Assembly: GCA_041394185.1 (NCBI GenBank)
Contig: JAWKIQ010000003.1
Location: 558,001 to 622,000 of the forward strand
Length of the DNA stretch: 64,000 bases
Reading direction: 5' to 3'
DNA from: Acidimicrobiales bacterium
Lineage (GTDB): Bacteria; Actinomycetota; Acidimicrobiia; Acidimicrobiales; Poriferisodalaceae
The notes under the pieces were generated by a model that saw nothing but the letters and a program-made list of their open reading frames with translations, was not told the origin of the DNA and searched no databases. Below, piece by piece: positions 34,534-42,552 of the stretch. A program made the position numbers and the translations under genes. The number at the start of each line of letters is the position of its first letter. Position 1 is the stretch's first letter.

Positions 34534-35202
34534 TCAACTGTCCTCCAGCAACGGGCCGAAGGCAAGCGTACCCACGGCCAGGTATACCCCCCACATCACC
34601 CCCAACAATCCGACCCAGTTCCAGCCCGACTGCGTCGACACATCGAGCGCACGCTCGAAAGCCCGCGTTCCGGCCAGCAGAATCGGGGCGACGACAGGGA
34701 TCAACAGCAAGGGCAGCAGGGTTTCCCTGACCCGAACGCCCAACGACATCGCCCCGTAAATGGACCCAACGGCGGCGAACCCGCCCGTGCCGGCCACCGC
34801 CGCTGCCAACAGCAACAACGGCTCGGCGACGTGGGCGTCGAAGAACACCACTGCACCGGCGAACAGGATCATCTGGAGCACCAGCAGCTGCACTCCCACC
34901 GCCAGGGTCTTGCCCAAGAACATGGCCGATGGGGCGATGCCAGACAGTCGAAGAGCGTCGGTGATGCCATCTGCGGCCTCGATGGTGAACGATCGCTGCA
35001 CGGTCAAGACGCCCGAGAAGAGAACGCCCACCCAGATCAGGCCGGGCGCACCGCGGCTCAGCAGGCTCTGGTTGGCATCGAACGCGAACGCGAACACGAC
35101 CAGGGTCAACAGACCCAGCGGCGCGACCTGATTGAGCGTGACGCGCGACCTCCACTCGATGAGCAGATCCTTGCGGGCGATCATCCAAACTGCGCTGATC
35201 AT
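34534..35202 (-). CDS. ccmB: CcmB ABC-type permease subunit
   Basis: 222 residues from ATG 35202 with MISAVWMIARKDLLIEWRSR, the standard CcmB N terminus. Six hydrophobic helices follow. With CcmA it forms the ABC module that powers release of heme-loaded CcmE. It starts 10 bp after the end of ccmA. Confidence 0.9.
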   Translation of the reverse strand: MISAVWMIARKDLLIEWRSRVTLNQVAPLGLLTLVVFAFAFDANQSLLSRGAPGLIWVGVLFSGVLTVQRSFTIEAADGITDALRLSGIAPSAMFLGKTLAVGVQLLVLQMILFAGAVVFFDAHVAEPLLLLAAAVAGTGGFAAVGSIYGAMSLGVRVRETLLPLLLIPVVAPILLAGTRAFERALDVSTQSGWNWVGLLGVMWGVYLAVGTLAFGPLLEDS

Positions 35203-35212
35203 CGTGGCCCGA

Positions 35213-35860
35213 TCATGGTTGGGACCCCTCGATTCGACCGCCCGCAAACTCGAGCACACGGTCGGCAACGGCCTCGGCACGGTCGAGTTCGTGGCTGGCG
35301 AACACCACGGTGGCGCCGGCGTTGGCGGCGTCGCGAAGCAGGGCATCAAGTCGGTCACGGCCTTCGTGATCCAGCCCGGCGTGTGGCTCGTCGAGCAACC
35401 ACAGGCGTGGTCGCCTGGCGACTATGACGGCCAGGGCGGTGCGGCGGCGCTGACCTGCCGACAGGCGCTGAACCTCGACATCGAATAGGCGCCCCGACAG
35501 CCCGACGCGCTCGGCGGCCGCGAATGCATCGGCGGCCGAGACGCCGATCGTGGAGGCCCAGAATCGAAGGTTGTCGGCGACCGTGAGTTCGTCGTAGAGG
35601 TGGGTGCGATGCCCCAGCAGTCCGACATGGCGCCGTATCAGGCGCCGGTCGGCGCCGAGATCGTGACCGAGCACCTGGGCCAGGCCAGACGAAATCGAGT
35701 TGAGGCCCGCGCATGTGCGCAAGAAGGTTGTCTTGCCAACGCCGTTGGGCCCGCGCAGCAAGACGACCTCACCCTCGTCGACGGTCGCCGAGGCGCCGGC
35801 GAGCGCTGGAAAGCGGCCTAGCAGCACCACGACGTCGCGGAAGTCGATTACCGGCGCCAT
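35213..35860 (-). CDS. ccmA: CcmA ABC transporter ATPase
   Basis: 215 residues from ATG 35860. Walker A is GPNGVGKTT (37-45), the signature is the variant LSAGQRRRTALA, Walker B is LWLLDEPHAGLD and the switch histidine is in ASHELDRAE. First gene of the ccm operon. A TACGAT box 9 nt before the ATG suggests a leaderless start; the preceding 160 bp carry several repeats and separate it from the divergent sortase gene. Confidence 0.9.
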   Translation of the reverse strand: MAPVIDFRDVVVLLGRFPALAGASATVDEGEVVLLRGPNGVGKTTFLRTCAGLNSISSGLAQVLGHDLGADRRLIRRHVGLLGHRTHLYDELTVADNLRFWASTIGVSAADAFAAAERVGLSGRLFDVEVQRLSAGQRRRTALAVIVARRPRLWLLDEPHAGLDHEGRDRLDALLRDAANAGATVVFASHELDRAEAVADRVLEFAGGRIEGSQP

Positions 35861-35894
35861 CGTCGGGGCATCGTAGTGTGCCGCCGCGTACATC

Positions 35895-35957
35895 GGGCAC
35901 GAGCTGTGCCCTTCTCGCTCATTGGGTACGAGCGATGCCCAATCGCTCATTGGGAAC
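35895..35957. promoter_or_regulatory. Cluster of inverted and direct repeats between ccmA and sortase
   Basis: Perfect inverted repeat GGGCAC (35895-35900)/GTGCCC (35906-35911) with a 5-nt centre. CGCTCATTGGGTAC (35916-35929) and CGCTCATTGGGAAC (35944-35957) are direct repeats, 13 of 14 identical and 28 bp apart. ATTGGG (35921-35926) and CCCAAT (35938-35943) form another inverted pair. This dense pattern in a divergent intergenic region looks like multiple regulator-binding sites. Confidence 0.5.
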
Positions 35958-36022
35958 GGAATACTGTCCGATGGGAACCGAGTTAACGACGTGAGGCACT
36001 GACGCGCCCGACAGGAGACCAG

Positions 36023-37231
36023 GTGAACTGGAGCCGGATCATCGGCAACATAGGCCGGACGCTCATCGGTTCGGGCACGCTGATCCTGCTGTTCGTCGCC
36101 TACCAGTTGTGGGGTACGGCGATTCAGGAACGGCGGGCCCAGGGCGAGCTATCGGCCGAGTTCGACGAGGCCCTCGCCCAGACGTTGGGCGAAGGAGCCG
36201 ACGACGTGCGCCTCGACGACGACCCGCTGCCGTCTTCACTCGAACCCGAAGCGGTGACCCCAGCCGCTTCGGTCGGCGCCGCTAGCGACGAACGCATCCG
36301 CACCGGCAATCTGGGCACGACCGACGTAATCGACCTGTCGGGGCTGCCCGGATCGGTGGTCTCAGCCGACTTCGGCCCACCACCACCTCCGGCCGAGAAC
36401 GGCGAAGCGGTGGCTGAGATTCGGATCCCCAGGCTCGGCCTGACGAAGTGGGTCGTCGAGGGCGTCGGCACCGAAGACCTGAAGAAGGGCCCTGGGCACT
36501 ACCCCGGAACACCCCTGCCCGGCCAGGCGGGCAACGCGGCCATCGCAGGCCACCGCACGACCTATGGTGCGCCGTTCGAGGACCTCGATCAACTCGAGGA
36601 GAACGATCTGATCTATGTGACCACCCTGCAGGGGTCGTTCGTGTATCGGGTCACCGAGACCATCATCGTGGCACCCAAAGACGTCTATGTCCTCGACCCC
36701 AGCGATGACAATCGGCTCACCCTCACCACGTGCCATCCCAAGTTGACCGCGCGTCAGCGGATGATCGTGGTGGCTGAGCTTCTGGGTGACCCTGCACCGT
36801 CCGATCCCGAGCAGCTGCTGGATTCGGGAGAACAGGTCGCTGCGTTGCCAAGCGAGGGTGACGGCCCACAGACGGTGCCTACGACGATCGTGGTAGACGA
36901 CCCGTCTCAGCTCGCCGACCTCATCCCCGGGGACGAACAGCCCGAGGCTCCGTTTCCGACCACGGTGCCCGCTCCGCAGACCGATTCGTCGACCCAGACG
37001 GCCAGCTTCGATTCGATCGACTCGGCCGGCCATGGGCTCAGCGGCAGCGGTGACGCCTTGTGGCCTGCGATATTCCTTGGGCTGCTGACGGCTTTCATCG
37101 GCTTCGCAGTCTGGATGGCCTCACGTCACTTCGGGGTCTGGCAGTCCTATGTCGTGGGCACGCCGATCTTCTTGATCGCACTGTTCTACTTCTTCGAGAA
37201 CTTCTCGCTTCTGTTGCCGGCCAACTACTGA
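36023..37231 (+). CDS. Class E sortase with extended C terminus
   Basis: 402 residues. One N-terminal helix (about 13-33), a linker, then the sortase barrel with catalytic H177 (AGHRTTYG), C237 in the TLTTCHP box and the arginine in ARQRM. Class E enzymes cleave LAxTG/LPxTG-like signals and join proteins to the wall or pili. Unusually long: after the catalytic domain come an acidic Pro/Thr-rich linker (about 255-340) and two further hydrophobic helices (about 348-368 and 374-396). No obvious substrate with a canonical motif is adjacent. Confidence 0.88.
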   Translation: MNWSRIIGNIGRTLIGSGTLILLFVAYQLWGTAIQERRAQGELSAEFDEALAQTLGEGADDVRLDDDPLPSSLEPEAVTPAASVGAASDERIRTGNLGTTDVIDLSGLPGSVVSADFGPPPPPAENGEAVAEIRIPRLGLTKWVVEGVGTEDLKKGPGHYPGTPLPGQAGNAAIAGHRTTYGAPFEDLDQLEENDLIYVTTLQGSFVYRVTETIIVAPKDVYVLDPSDDNRLTLTTCHPKLTARQRMIVVAELLGDPAPSDPEQLLDSGEQVAALPSEGDGPQTVPTTIVVDDPSQLADLIPGDEQPEAPFPTTVPAPQTDSSTQTASFDSIDSAGHGLSGSGDALWPAIFLGLLTAFIGFAVWMASRHFGVWQSYVVGTPIFLIALFYFFENFSLLLPANY

Positions 37232-37304
37232 TCGGCAGGCTTGCGATAGCCATCACAACTGCGATCTCACCCCACCGCTGCGGTCTGCGGTACGGTTTTC
37301 GCTC

Positions 37305-38009
37305 GTGTGGATCCTGATAGTTGCCTTGCCGGTCGGGTTGATCGCGGGCCTCCTCTGGGGGCGAGATCTCTCGGGCGTACGCGACCTCAGGGTGCGGTTC
37401 TGGGGCCTCTTGCTGCCGGCTACAGCCCTGGGGATAGTCATGTGGTTCGATCGCGAGCCACCGTTCGAGGCTCTGATACTGCCGCTTAGCCTGGTGCTGT
37501 TCGGCGTCGTCGCTGGCGCAAATCTGAACCTGGTCGGCATGTCGGTGGTGTTGGTGGGAATCGCCGCCAACCTCATTCCGATCATGGCCAATGGGGCCAT
37601 GCCCGTGCGCGAATCGGCAGTCATCGATGCCGGCATCGCCGACGCAGACTCGATCGCCTTCGTCGAACTGGGTGCAGGCAGGCGCTTCGAACAGCCTGGC
37701 GACATGTTGATGCCCCTCGGTGCCATCGTGCCCGCGGGGCCCCTCGACGAGGTGCTGACATTCGGAGACCTCATCGCCGCCCTCGGGCTGGTCAACGTCG
37801 GGCTTCGCATCGGACGCCCCCGACGGCAGCACGAACACGTGGCCGACCCCAACGCCGAGACCTTCGTAGACCTGCGCGACCCGGCTCCGCCCTCGGCCTC
37901 GACAGACGACGAGGACCTTCCGGACTTCGTCAGGTTGGGTGCGGCGAGCGTGCACCCCCTCGACGACATGCCCACAGAGGTGAAGGGATCGGCATACTGG
38001 AACCCGTGA
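37305..38009 (+). CDS. DUF5317-type membrane protein
   Basis: 234 residues from GTG 37305. Three to four hydrophobic helices lie in the first 100 residues, followed by the family hallmark NLIPIMANGAMPVRESAV, another helix near 155-170, and an acidic soluble tail of about 60 residues. The function of DUF5317 is unknown. A TACGGT box at 37291-37296 gives a leaderless start. Confidence 0.75.
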   Translation: MWILIVALPVGLIAGLLWGRDLSGVRDLRVRFWGLLLPATALGIVMWFDREPPFEALILPLSLVLFGVVAGANLNLVGMSVVLVGIAANLIPIMANGAMPVRESAVIDAGIADADSIAFVELGAGRRFEQPGDMLMPLGAIVPAGPLDEVLTFGDLIAALGLVNVGLRIGRPRRQHEHVADPNAETFVDLRDPAPPSASTDDEDLPDFVRLGAASVHPLDDMPTEVKGSAYWNP

Positions 38010-38028
38010 GAACGGGCGTACACAGCCG

Positions 38029-38292
38029 ATGAACACCACCGACCCGGTTCTTCGCCGTCGCGCCCAGATAGCCAGGCTCGTCTCGATAGGCCAGCGACTT
38101 GGTTATGGCCTGTTCCTGTTCGCCCTGGTGCTGTTCGTAATCGGCTTCATCGCCGGCTTCGAGGGCCCCGTGACAGCGGCCATCACTGCCTGCCTGGTCG
38201 CCGGATCGATCATCTTGGCACCCGCGATCATCTTCGGCTACGCCGTGAAGGCGGCCGAACGGGCCGACCTCGGCCTTCCAGACGGGCACTGA
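38029..38292 (+). CDS. Small two-helix membrane protein, hypothetical
   Basis: 87 residues with a basic N terminus (RRRAQIARLVSIGQRLG), two hydrophobic helices (about 25-45 and 49-72) and an acidic end. It lies 19 bp after the DUF5317 gene and one base before the next tetR, so it is probably co-transcribed with both. No family is recognised. Confidence 0.75.
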   Translation: MNTTDPVLRRRAQIARLVSIGQRLGYGLFLFALVLFVIGFIAGFEGPVTAAITACLVAGSIILAPAIIFGYAVKAAERADLGLPDGH

Positions 38293-38293
38293 C

Positions 38294-38866
38294 ATGGCCC
38301 GAATGCCCGCGGCCGAACGCCGCCGCCAGCTGCTCGACGAGGCCGTCCACGTCTTTTCCGAAGTGGGCTATCACGGGGCGTCGATGAACGACATCGCTCT
38401 GGCCGCCGGTGTCACCAAGCCGGTGATCTACCAGCACTTCGAATCGAAGCTCGAGCTGTACCTCGAGTTGCTCGACGACATCGCCAGACGCCTCAGCTCG
38501 ACCATCAGTGAGGCCGTCGGTTCGGCGAGGTCTGGGCGCGACCAGATCCGCGAAGGCCTGCTCGCGTACTTCAGCTTCGTCCAGGAGCATCGCAACGAGT
38601 TCCGGGTGCTGTTCGGCAGCCGGGCCCAGGCAACCGGCGAATTCGGGTCGGCGCTGCGCGACGCCGAGCGCTCGATCACCGAGTCGGTCGGCGATCTGGC
38701 AGAAGCATCAGAGGCCGGGCCGCTCCCGCGGCGAACCGCCACGGCAATCGTGTCGATGGCCGAAGGTGCGTGCCGTCACTGGCTGGCTCACGAGCCCGAA
38801 GTCAGCGCCGAGACCCTCGCCGACGACCTCGCCGACTTGTTGTGGAACGGCATCAGCCGGAGCTAG
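38294..38866 (+). CDS. TetR-family transcriptional regulator
   Basis: 190 residues. The helix-turn-helix is intact (FSEVGYHGASMNDIALAAGV then TKPVIYQHFESK), followed by a TetR C-terminal domain with HRNEFRVLFG. The preceding membrane-protein gene ends one base before its ATG. The stop codon overlaps that of ada-alkA in convergent orientation (CTAG). The ligand and targets are unknown; genes in its own operon are candidates. Confidence 0.88.
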   Translation: MARMPAAERRRQLLDEAVHVFSEVGYHGASMNDIALAAGVTKPVIYQHFESKLELYLELLDDIARRLSSTISEAVGSARSGRDQIREGLLAYFSFVQEHRNEFRVLFGSRAQATGEFGSALRDAERSITESVGDLAEASEAGPLPRRTATAIVSMAEGACRHWLAHEPEVSAETLADDLADLLWNGISRS

Positions 38867-40257
38867 TACCGGGCTGCCGACCGGTTCCACAGAACGGTCG
38901 CGGCCACGCCGCGAAACGGCCGCCAACGCTCGGCCACCGCTGCCACAACGGCCTGAGAGGGCCTGCCTTGACCGATCAGCCGGCCCACGGCGTCGCGCAA
39001 CACCAGGTCCGAGCTGGGAAACGCATCCAGATCTCGGGCAACTCGTAGACACACCATCTCTGCGGTCCACGGCCCAACCCCCCTGACCGCCATCAGTTGG
39101 CTGCGCAGTTCGTCTGGCTCGCCGTCCAGCCCTATCTCGCCTGAGGCCACGCCACCCGCCAGATCGATGATGGTCTGTGCCCGCGACGAGGGCATTCCGA
39201 GACCAGAAAGGTCGGCCTCCGCCAGCTGTTCTGGTGAAGGGAACAACCTCTGCAGTCCCAGGACACCGACGCCGGCGACCGGTCGGCCACACGACTCGGC
39301 CACCCGGCCCGCCAGTGTCGACCCACCCACGACACTGACCTGTTGGCCAACGACGATGCGCACGGCTGTCTCGAAACGATCCCAACAACCCGGCACCAGG
39401 GGAGCTGTGGAGCCGACCAGCTCCCCCAGCAGTTCGTCGTCGGCCAGCGCCGATCTCGCTTCGTCGAGGTCCAGGTCGAAGCCGAACAGTCGACGTGTCC
39501 TCTCGACCAGCGACACCAGACCCGAGTAGCTGGGCAGGTGAACCACCGCGGCGACCTGGCGTGCCTCCTGATCGGATGCGTCTATCTCGAGCACTCCGGG
39601 ATGACCGAAGTGCTCGAAGGTCCTCGCATAGCTGAACCCCTCGGTGTGCTCGACGCCCGGCACACAGCGCGGTTGTAGGTGGCCGATCACGTCCCGGACG
39701 CTCGATGGGTCCATGCCCAACATCAGCGGGAACCCGCCGTCGACATCTCCCCTGGCGCCCTTCTGGCCGCCCCTCAATCTGGATGGGGCAAAGCCGAACA
39801 CCTCGGTCACCACGCGGGACAACTGGCGGGCCGAAGAGAACCCGGAGGCCGCTGCTATGTCGGCTAGCGCCAGGTCTGTGTCGTCGAGAAGTTTGCGCGC
39901 GAAGTGGGCTCGCTGCGACCTGCCAACGGCGTCGGGCGTGGCCCCGACATGCTCGAGGAACAGTCGCCTGAGGTGGCGAGCGCTGTACCCGACGAACGCG
40001 GCCAGATCGCTCTCGGTGTGCGTGTCGAGATACCCGTGGGCGACCAGGTCTACCGCGCGACGCACGGGATAGGGGGCGTCGGCCCCGACAGATTCGCCTG
40101 GTTCCAGGTCCGGACGGCAACGCAGGCAGGCGCGATAGCCGGCCGCCTCGGCTGCAACCTGAGATCGATACGGCACGGTGTTGACCTGGTGTGGCCGCGC
40201 CGGGCAGCCGGCACGGCAGTAGATGCCCGTGGTTCGCACCGCCGTGACCTTGACCAT
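38863..40257 (-). CDS. alkA: Ada-AlkA fusion: methyl-phosphotriester sensor, AraC HTH, 3-methyladenine glycosylase
   Basis: 464 residues from ATG 40257, chosen for the strong AGGAGG 7 nt upstream. Ada zinc domain with C14, C18, C44, C47 (TTGIYCRAGCPARPHQ, ACLRCRPD); C14 would be the methyl acceptor. AraC-type HTH about 70-165 (DIAAASGFSSARQLSR). AlkA HhH-GPD glycosylase domain in the rest, with GVGPWTAEMVCLRVARDLDAF and the catalytic aspartate in FPSSDL. The Ada domain lacks about 20 residues that usually precede TTGIYC. It senses alkylation, activates repair genes and excises 3-alkyladenine. Confidence 0.92.
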   Translation of the reverse strand: MVKVTAVRTTGIYCRAGCPARPHQVNTVPYRSQVAAEAAGYRACLRCRPDLEPGESVGADAPYPVRRAVDLVAHGYLDTHTESDLAAFVGYSARHLRRLFLEHVGATPDAVGRSQRAHFARKLLDDTDLALADIAAASGFSSARQLSRVVTEVFGFAPSRLRGGQKGARGDVDGGFPLMLGMDPSSVRDVIGHLQPRCVPGVEHTEGFSYARTFEHFGHPGVLEIDASDQEARQVAAVVHLPSYSGLVSLVERTRRLFGFDLDLDEARSALADDELLGELVGSTAPLVPGCWDRFETAVRIVVGQQVSVVGGSTLAGRVAESCGRPVAGVGVLGLQRLFPSPEQLAEADLSGLGMPSSRAQTIIDLAGGVASGEIGLDGEPDELRSQLMAVRGVGPWTAEMVCLRVARDLDAFPSSDLVLRDAVGRLIGQGRPSQAVVAAVAERWRPFRGVAATVLWNRSAARY

Positions 40258-40321
40258 GAGCCCTCCTGCCCCATCTCGAATTGCCGACCCGAACAGCATC
40301 TCAAGACTCGGCCGCATCCAT

Positions 40322-40378
40322 CAGGACAAATTCGGACATGGTTGCGTCTCGGGTCGGCCTATGTCCGAATGTGTCCTG
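40322..40378. promoter_or_regulatory. Candidate Ada operator: long inverted repeat
   Basis: CAGGACAAATTCGGACAT (40322-40339) and ATGTCCGAATGTGTCCTG (40361-40378) are inverted copies matching at 17 of 18 positions, separated by 21 bp; their centres are 39 bp apart. They lie midway in the 180-bp gap between the divergent ada-alkA and ogt genes, the expected place for a site bound by methylated Ada. Alternatively it is the operator of an unrelated regulator. Confidence 0.6.
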
Positions 40379-40437
40379 CGGATGGTGAAGCGACTGACCA
40401 GACTCGGCCCGTGCAACACTCGCGACCGGAGACGAAC

Positions 40438-40968
40438 ATGACCCGCAACACCCGAGATCACGACGAACCAGGGAGCGCCGCAGTGCCGACACCTCTGGGC
40501 GACCTGACGGTCGTAGCTTCTGCATCTGGCATCTGCGCCATCTTGTGGCCAAACGACGACCCCAAGCGCGTCAGGCTGCAGTATGTGGACGGCACCAGCC
40601 AAGCCCAAGCAGCCCATGTCGAGGCGGCACGCTCCCAGCTACTCGACTTCTTCGATCGCAGGTTGACCGAGTTCGACCTGGCCCTGGACATGCGCGGCAC
40701 CGACTTCCAACGGGCTGTCTGGGGCGCGTTGAAGGGCGTCGGCTACGGCCGCACCAGCACATATGCCTCCATCGCCGACGCCATAGGTAAACCCGGCTCG
40801 GCGCGAGCGGTCGGTGCGGCCGTTGGGCGCAATCCTGTGTCGATCGTCGTGCCATGCCACCGGATTGTGGGATCGAACGGATCGCTGACGGGTTTCGCCG
40901 GAGGGCTCGACGCCAAACGGTTCCTGCTGGCGTTGGAGGCGAAGTACCACCAGCCGAACCTGGCTTGA
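40438..40968 (+). CDS. ogt: O6-alkylguanine-DNA alkyltransferase
   Basis: 176 residues. The acceptor motif is VPCHRIVG with the active cysteine at about residue 140, and the DNA-binding helix region is GTDFQRAVWGALKGVGYGRTSTY. It removes alkyl groups from O6-guanine in a suicide reaction. ATG 40438 is a natural start; the frame is open far upstream but is antisense to ada-alkA there. It diverges from ada-alkA, consistent with a shared adaptive response. Confidence 0.93.
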   Translation: MTRNTRDHDEPGSAAVPTPLGDLTVVASASGICAILWPNDDPKRVRLQYVDGTSQAQAAHVEAARSQLLDFFDRRLTEFDLALDMRGTDFQRAVWGALKGVGYGRTSTYASIADAIGKPGSARAVGAAVGRNPVSIVVPCHRIVGSNGSLTGFAGGLDAKRFLLALEAKYHQPNLA

Positions 40969-40983
40969 GCCACACTTCTGATC

Positions 40984-41598
40984 ATGTCCAACCCGACCGA
41001 AACAACCTCGTTCGACCTCTCCGAGATCACCCCTCGAGATGCGTACAAGCTCACCACCGGGCTGGTGGTGCCACGGCCGATCGGCTGGATCGGGTCTGTA
41101 TCGGCCAGCGGCGTGGCCAATCTCGCGCCCTACTCGTTCTTCAATCTGCTGGCGGGCGACCCGCCCCACGTCGGATTCTCGGCGGGGACCGGCCGCAAGG
41201 ACTCGCTGGCAAACGTGCGCGAGGTTCCCGAGTTCACGGTCAACATCGTCACCATCGAGACCGTCGAGGCCATGAACGCCTCGTCGGCATCGCTCGCACA
41301 CGACGAAGACGAGTTCGATCACGTCGGCCTGACAAAGGCGGCATCTACGAAGGTCGCGGCGCCGCGGGTTGCCGAAGCGACGGCTTCGATGGAGTGCAGG
41401 GTCACCGACATCATTCACATCGGTCGGGCCGATGGCGGCAACCACCTGGTAATCGGCGAGATCGTGATGATCCACGTGGCCAACAGGGTGCTCGACGGCA
41501 CTCGCATCGATGCGGCGGGCCTGGCCGCCGTGGGCCGTCACGCCGGCACGTGGTACTCGTCGTCGACCGACCTGTTCTCGCTGCCCAGACCCGACTGA
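40984..41598 (+). CDS. Flavin reductase-like FMN-binding split-barrel protein
   Basis: 204 residues of the flavin reductase family. The N-terminal YKLTTGLVVPRPIGWIGSVS and APYSFFNLLAGDPPHVGFS are the FMN-binding hallmarks, and DSLANVREVPEFTVNIV follows. Such proteins reduce FMN or act as oxygenase partners. It starts 15 bp after ogt and may share its transcript. The partner is unknown. Confidence 0.85.
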   Translation: MSNPTETTSFDLSEITPRDAYKLTTGLVVPRPIGWIGSVSASGVANLAPYSFFNLLAGDPPHVGFSAGTGRKDSLANVREVPEFTVNIVTIETVEAMNASSASLAHDEDEFDHVGLTKAASTKVAAPRVAEATASMECRVTDIIHIGRADGGNHLVIGEIVMIHVANRVLDGTRIDAAGLAAVGRHAGTWYSSSTDLFSLPRPD

Positions 41599-41657
41599 CG
41601 CGCCGACGATGGCCTTCGCCTCTGGCAGTTCTGCGCCCAAAATGACAGAGTCAGGTC

Positions 41658-42542
41658 ATGACAGGTACCGAGACGCTCAAACCAGGCATCGCAGTAGGCA
41701 TCGATGGCTCTGCAGGTTCGATCGCCGCACTCAAGTGGGCAGTTTCAACCGATCCGTCGTGGGGTCCGGTGACCCCGATAGCGGTATGGCAGCTTCCCTG
41801 GTGGGAGGTGGCGCTCGCCGGCTCGACGGCACCCGTTGCATACGTCAGGCGAGAGCACGGTATCGACGACGTTCTCGACCGGATCGTCAACGACGACTCT
41901 TTGTCGCCCGAGCAGCGCGATCGCATCGCCGGACGGCTCGTGCTGGAGGGCCGAACGGTCCCGACCCTGCTAGAGGCCTCGGCAGGACACTCGATGCTGG
42001 TGGTTGGCACGCGCGAGCGCGGCGCCGTGGCCGACACCATCCTGGGATCGGTGTCGATCGATTGCGCCAGCAAGACCGATATCCCACTGGCGGTGGTTCC
42101 TCACGATGGTGGTGATGCTTCGGGACCAGTCGTGGTGGGTATCGACGGCAGCGACAATTCTGTCGCCGCACTGCGCTGGGCATTGCAGCACACTGCCGCC
42201 GACGTTCCCGTGGTCGCTCTGGGCGCCTGGTCGTTCGTCGTGCACGGCGCCTGGCAGGAACTGCCCGTGGTCGACGACCGCACCCAGGTGGAAACCAAAC
42301 AAGCGGTAGAGGCCGTCGTTGCCCAGGTCACCGAAGAACTGGGAACAGACGGAGCGCGGATCTCGATCGAGATCGACAGGGCCGATCCCCGCAGCGCGCT
42401 GCACAGCGCGGGCGAATCGGCGCGGATGCTGGTCGTTGGCGCCCGCGGCCTGACCGGATGGCAACACCTGGTGATCGGCTCGGTCACGACGGCCCTGTTG
42501 CATCAGCCGGTGTGCCCAACCATCGTCGTACCGGCCGGCTGA
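41658..42542 (+). CDS. Tandem universal stress protein
   Basis: 294 residues with two UspA domains (about 10-145 and 155-292). The second has the ATP-binding motif G-x2-G-x9-GS (GARGLTGWQHLVIGS); in the first, one glycine is replaced (GTRERGAVADTILGS). Tandem Usps of this size are typical DosR-regulon members in mycobacteria. It is the first gene of the dormancy-like island. No convincing DosR-type site is seen in its 60-bp upstream gap. Confidence 0.9.
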   Translation: MTGTETLKPGIAVGIDGSAGSIAALKWAVSTDPSWGPVTPIAVWQLPWWEVALAGSTAPVAYVRREHGIDDVLDRIVNDDSLSPEQRDRIAGRLVLEGRTVPTLLEASAGHSMLVVGTRERGAVADTILGSVSIDCASKTDIPLAVVPHDGGDASGPVVVGIDGSDNSVAALRWALQHTAADVPVVALGAWSFVVHGAWQELPVVDDRTQVETKQAVEAVVAQVTEELGTDGARISIEIDRADPRSALHSAGESARMLVVGARGLTGWQHLVIGSVTTALLHQPVCPTIVVPAG

Positions 42543-42552
42543 AAGGCCGCCG

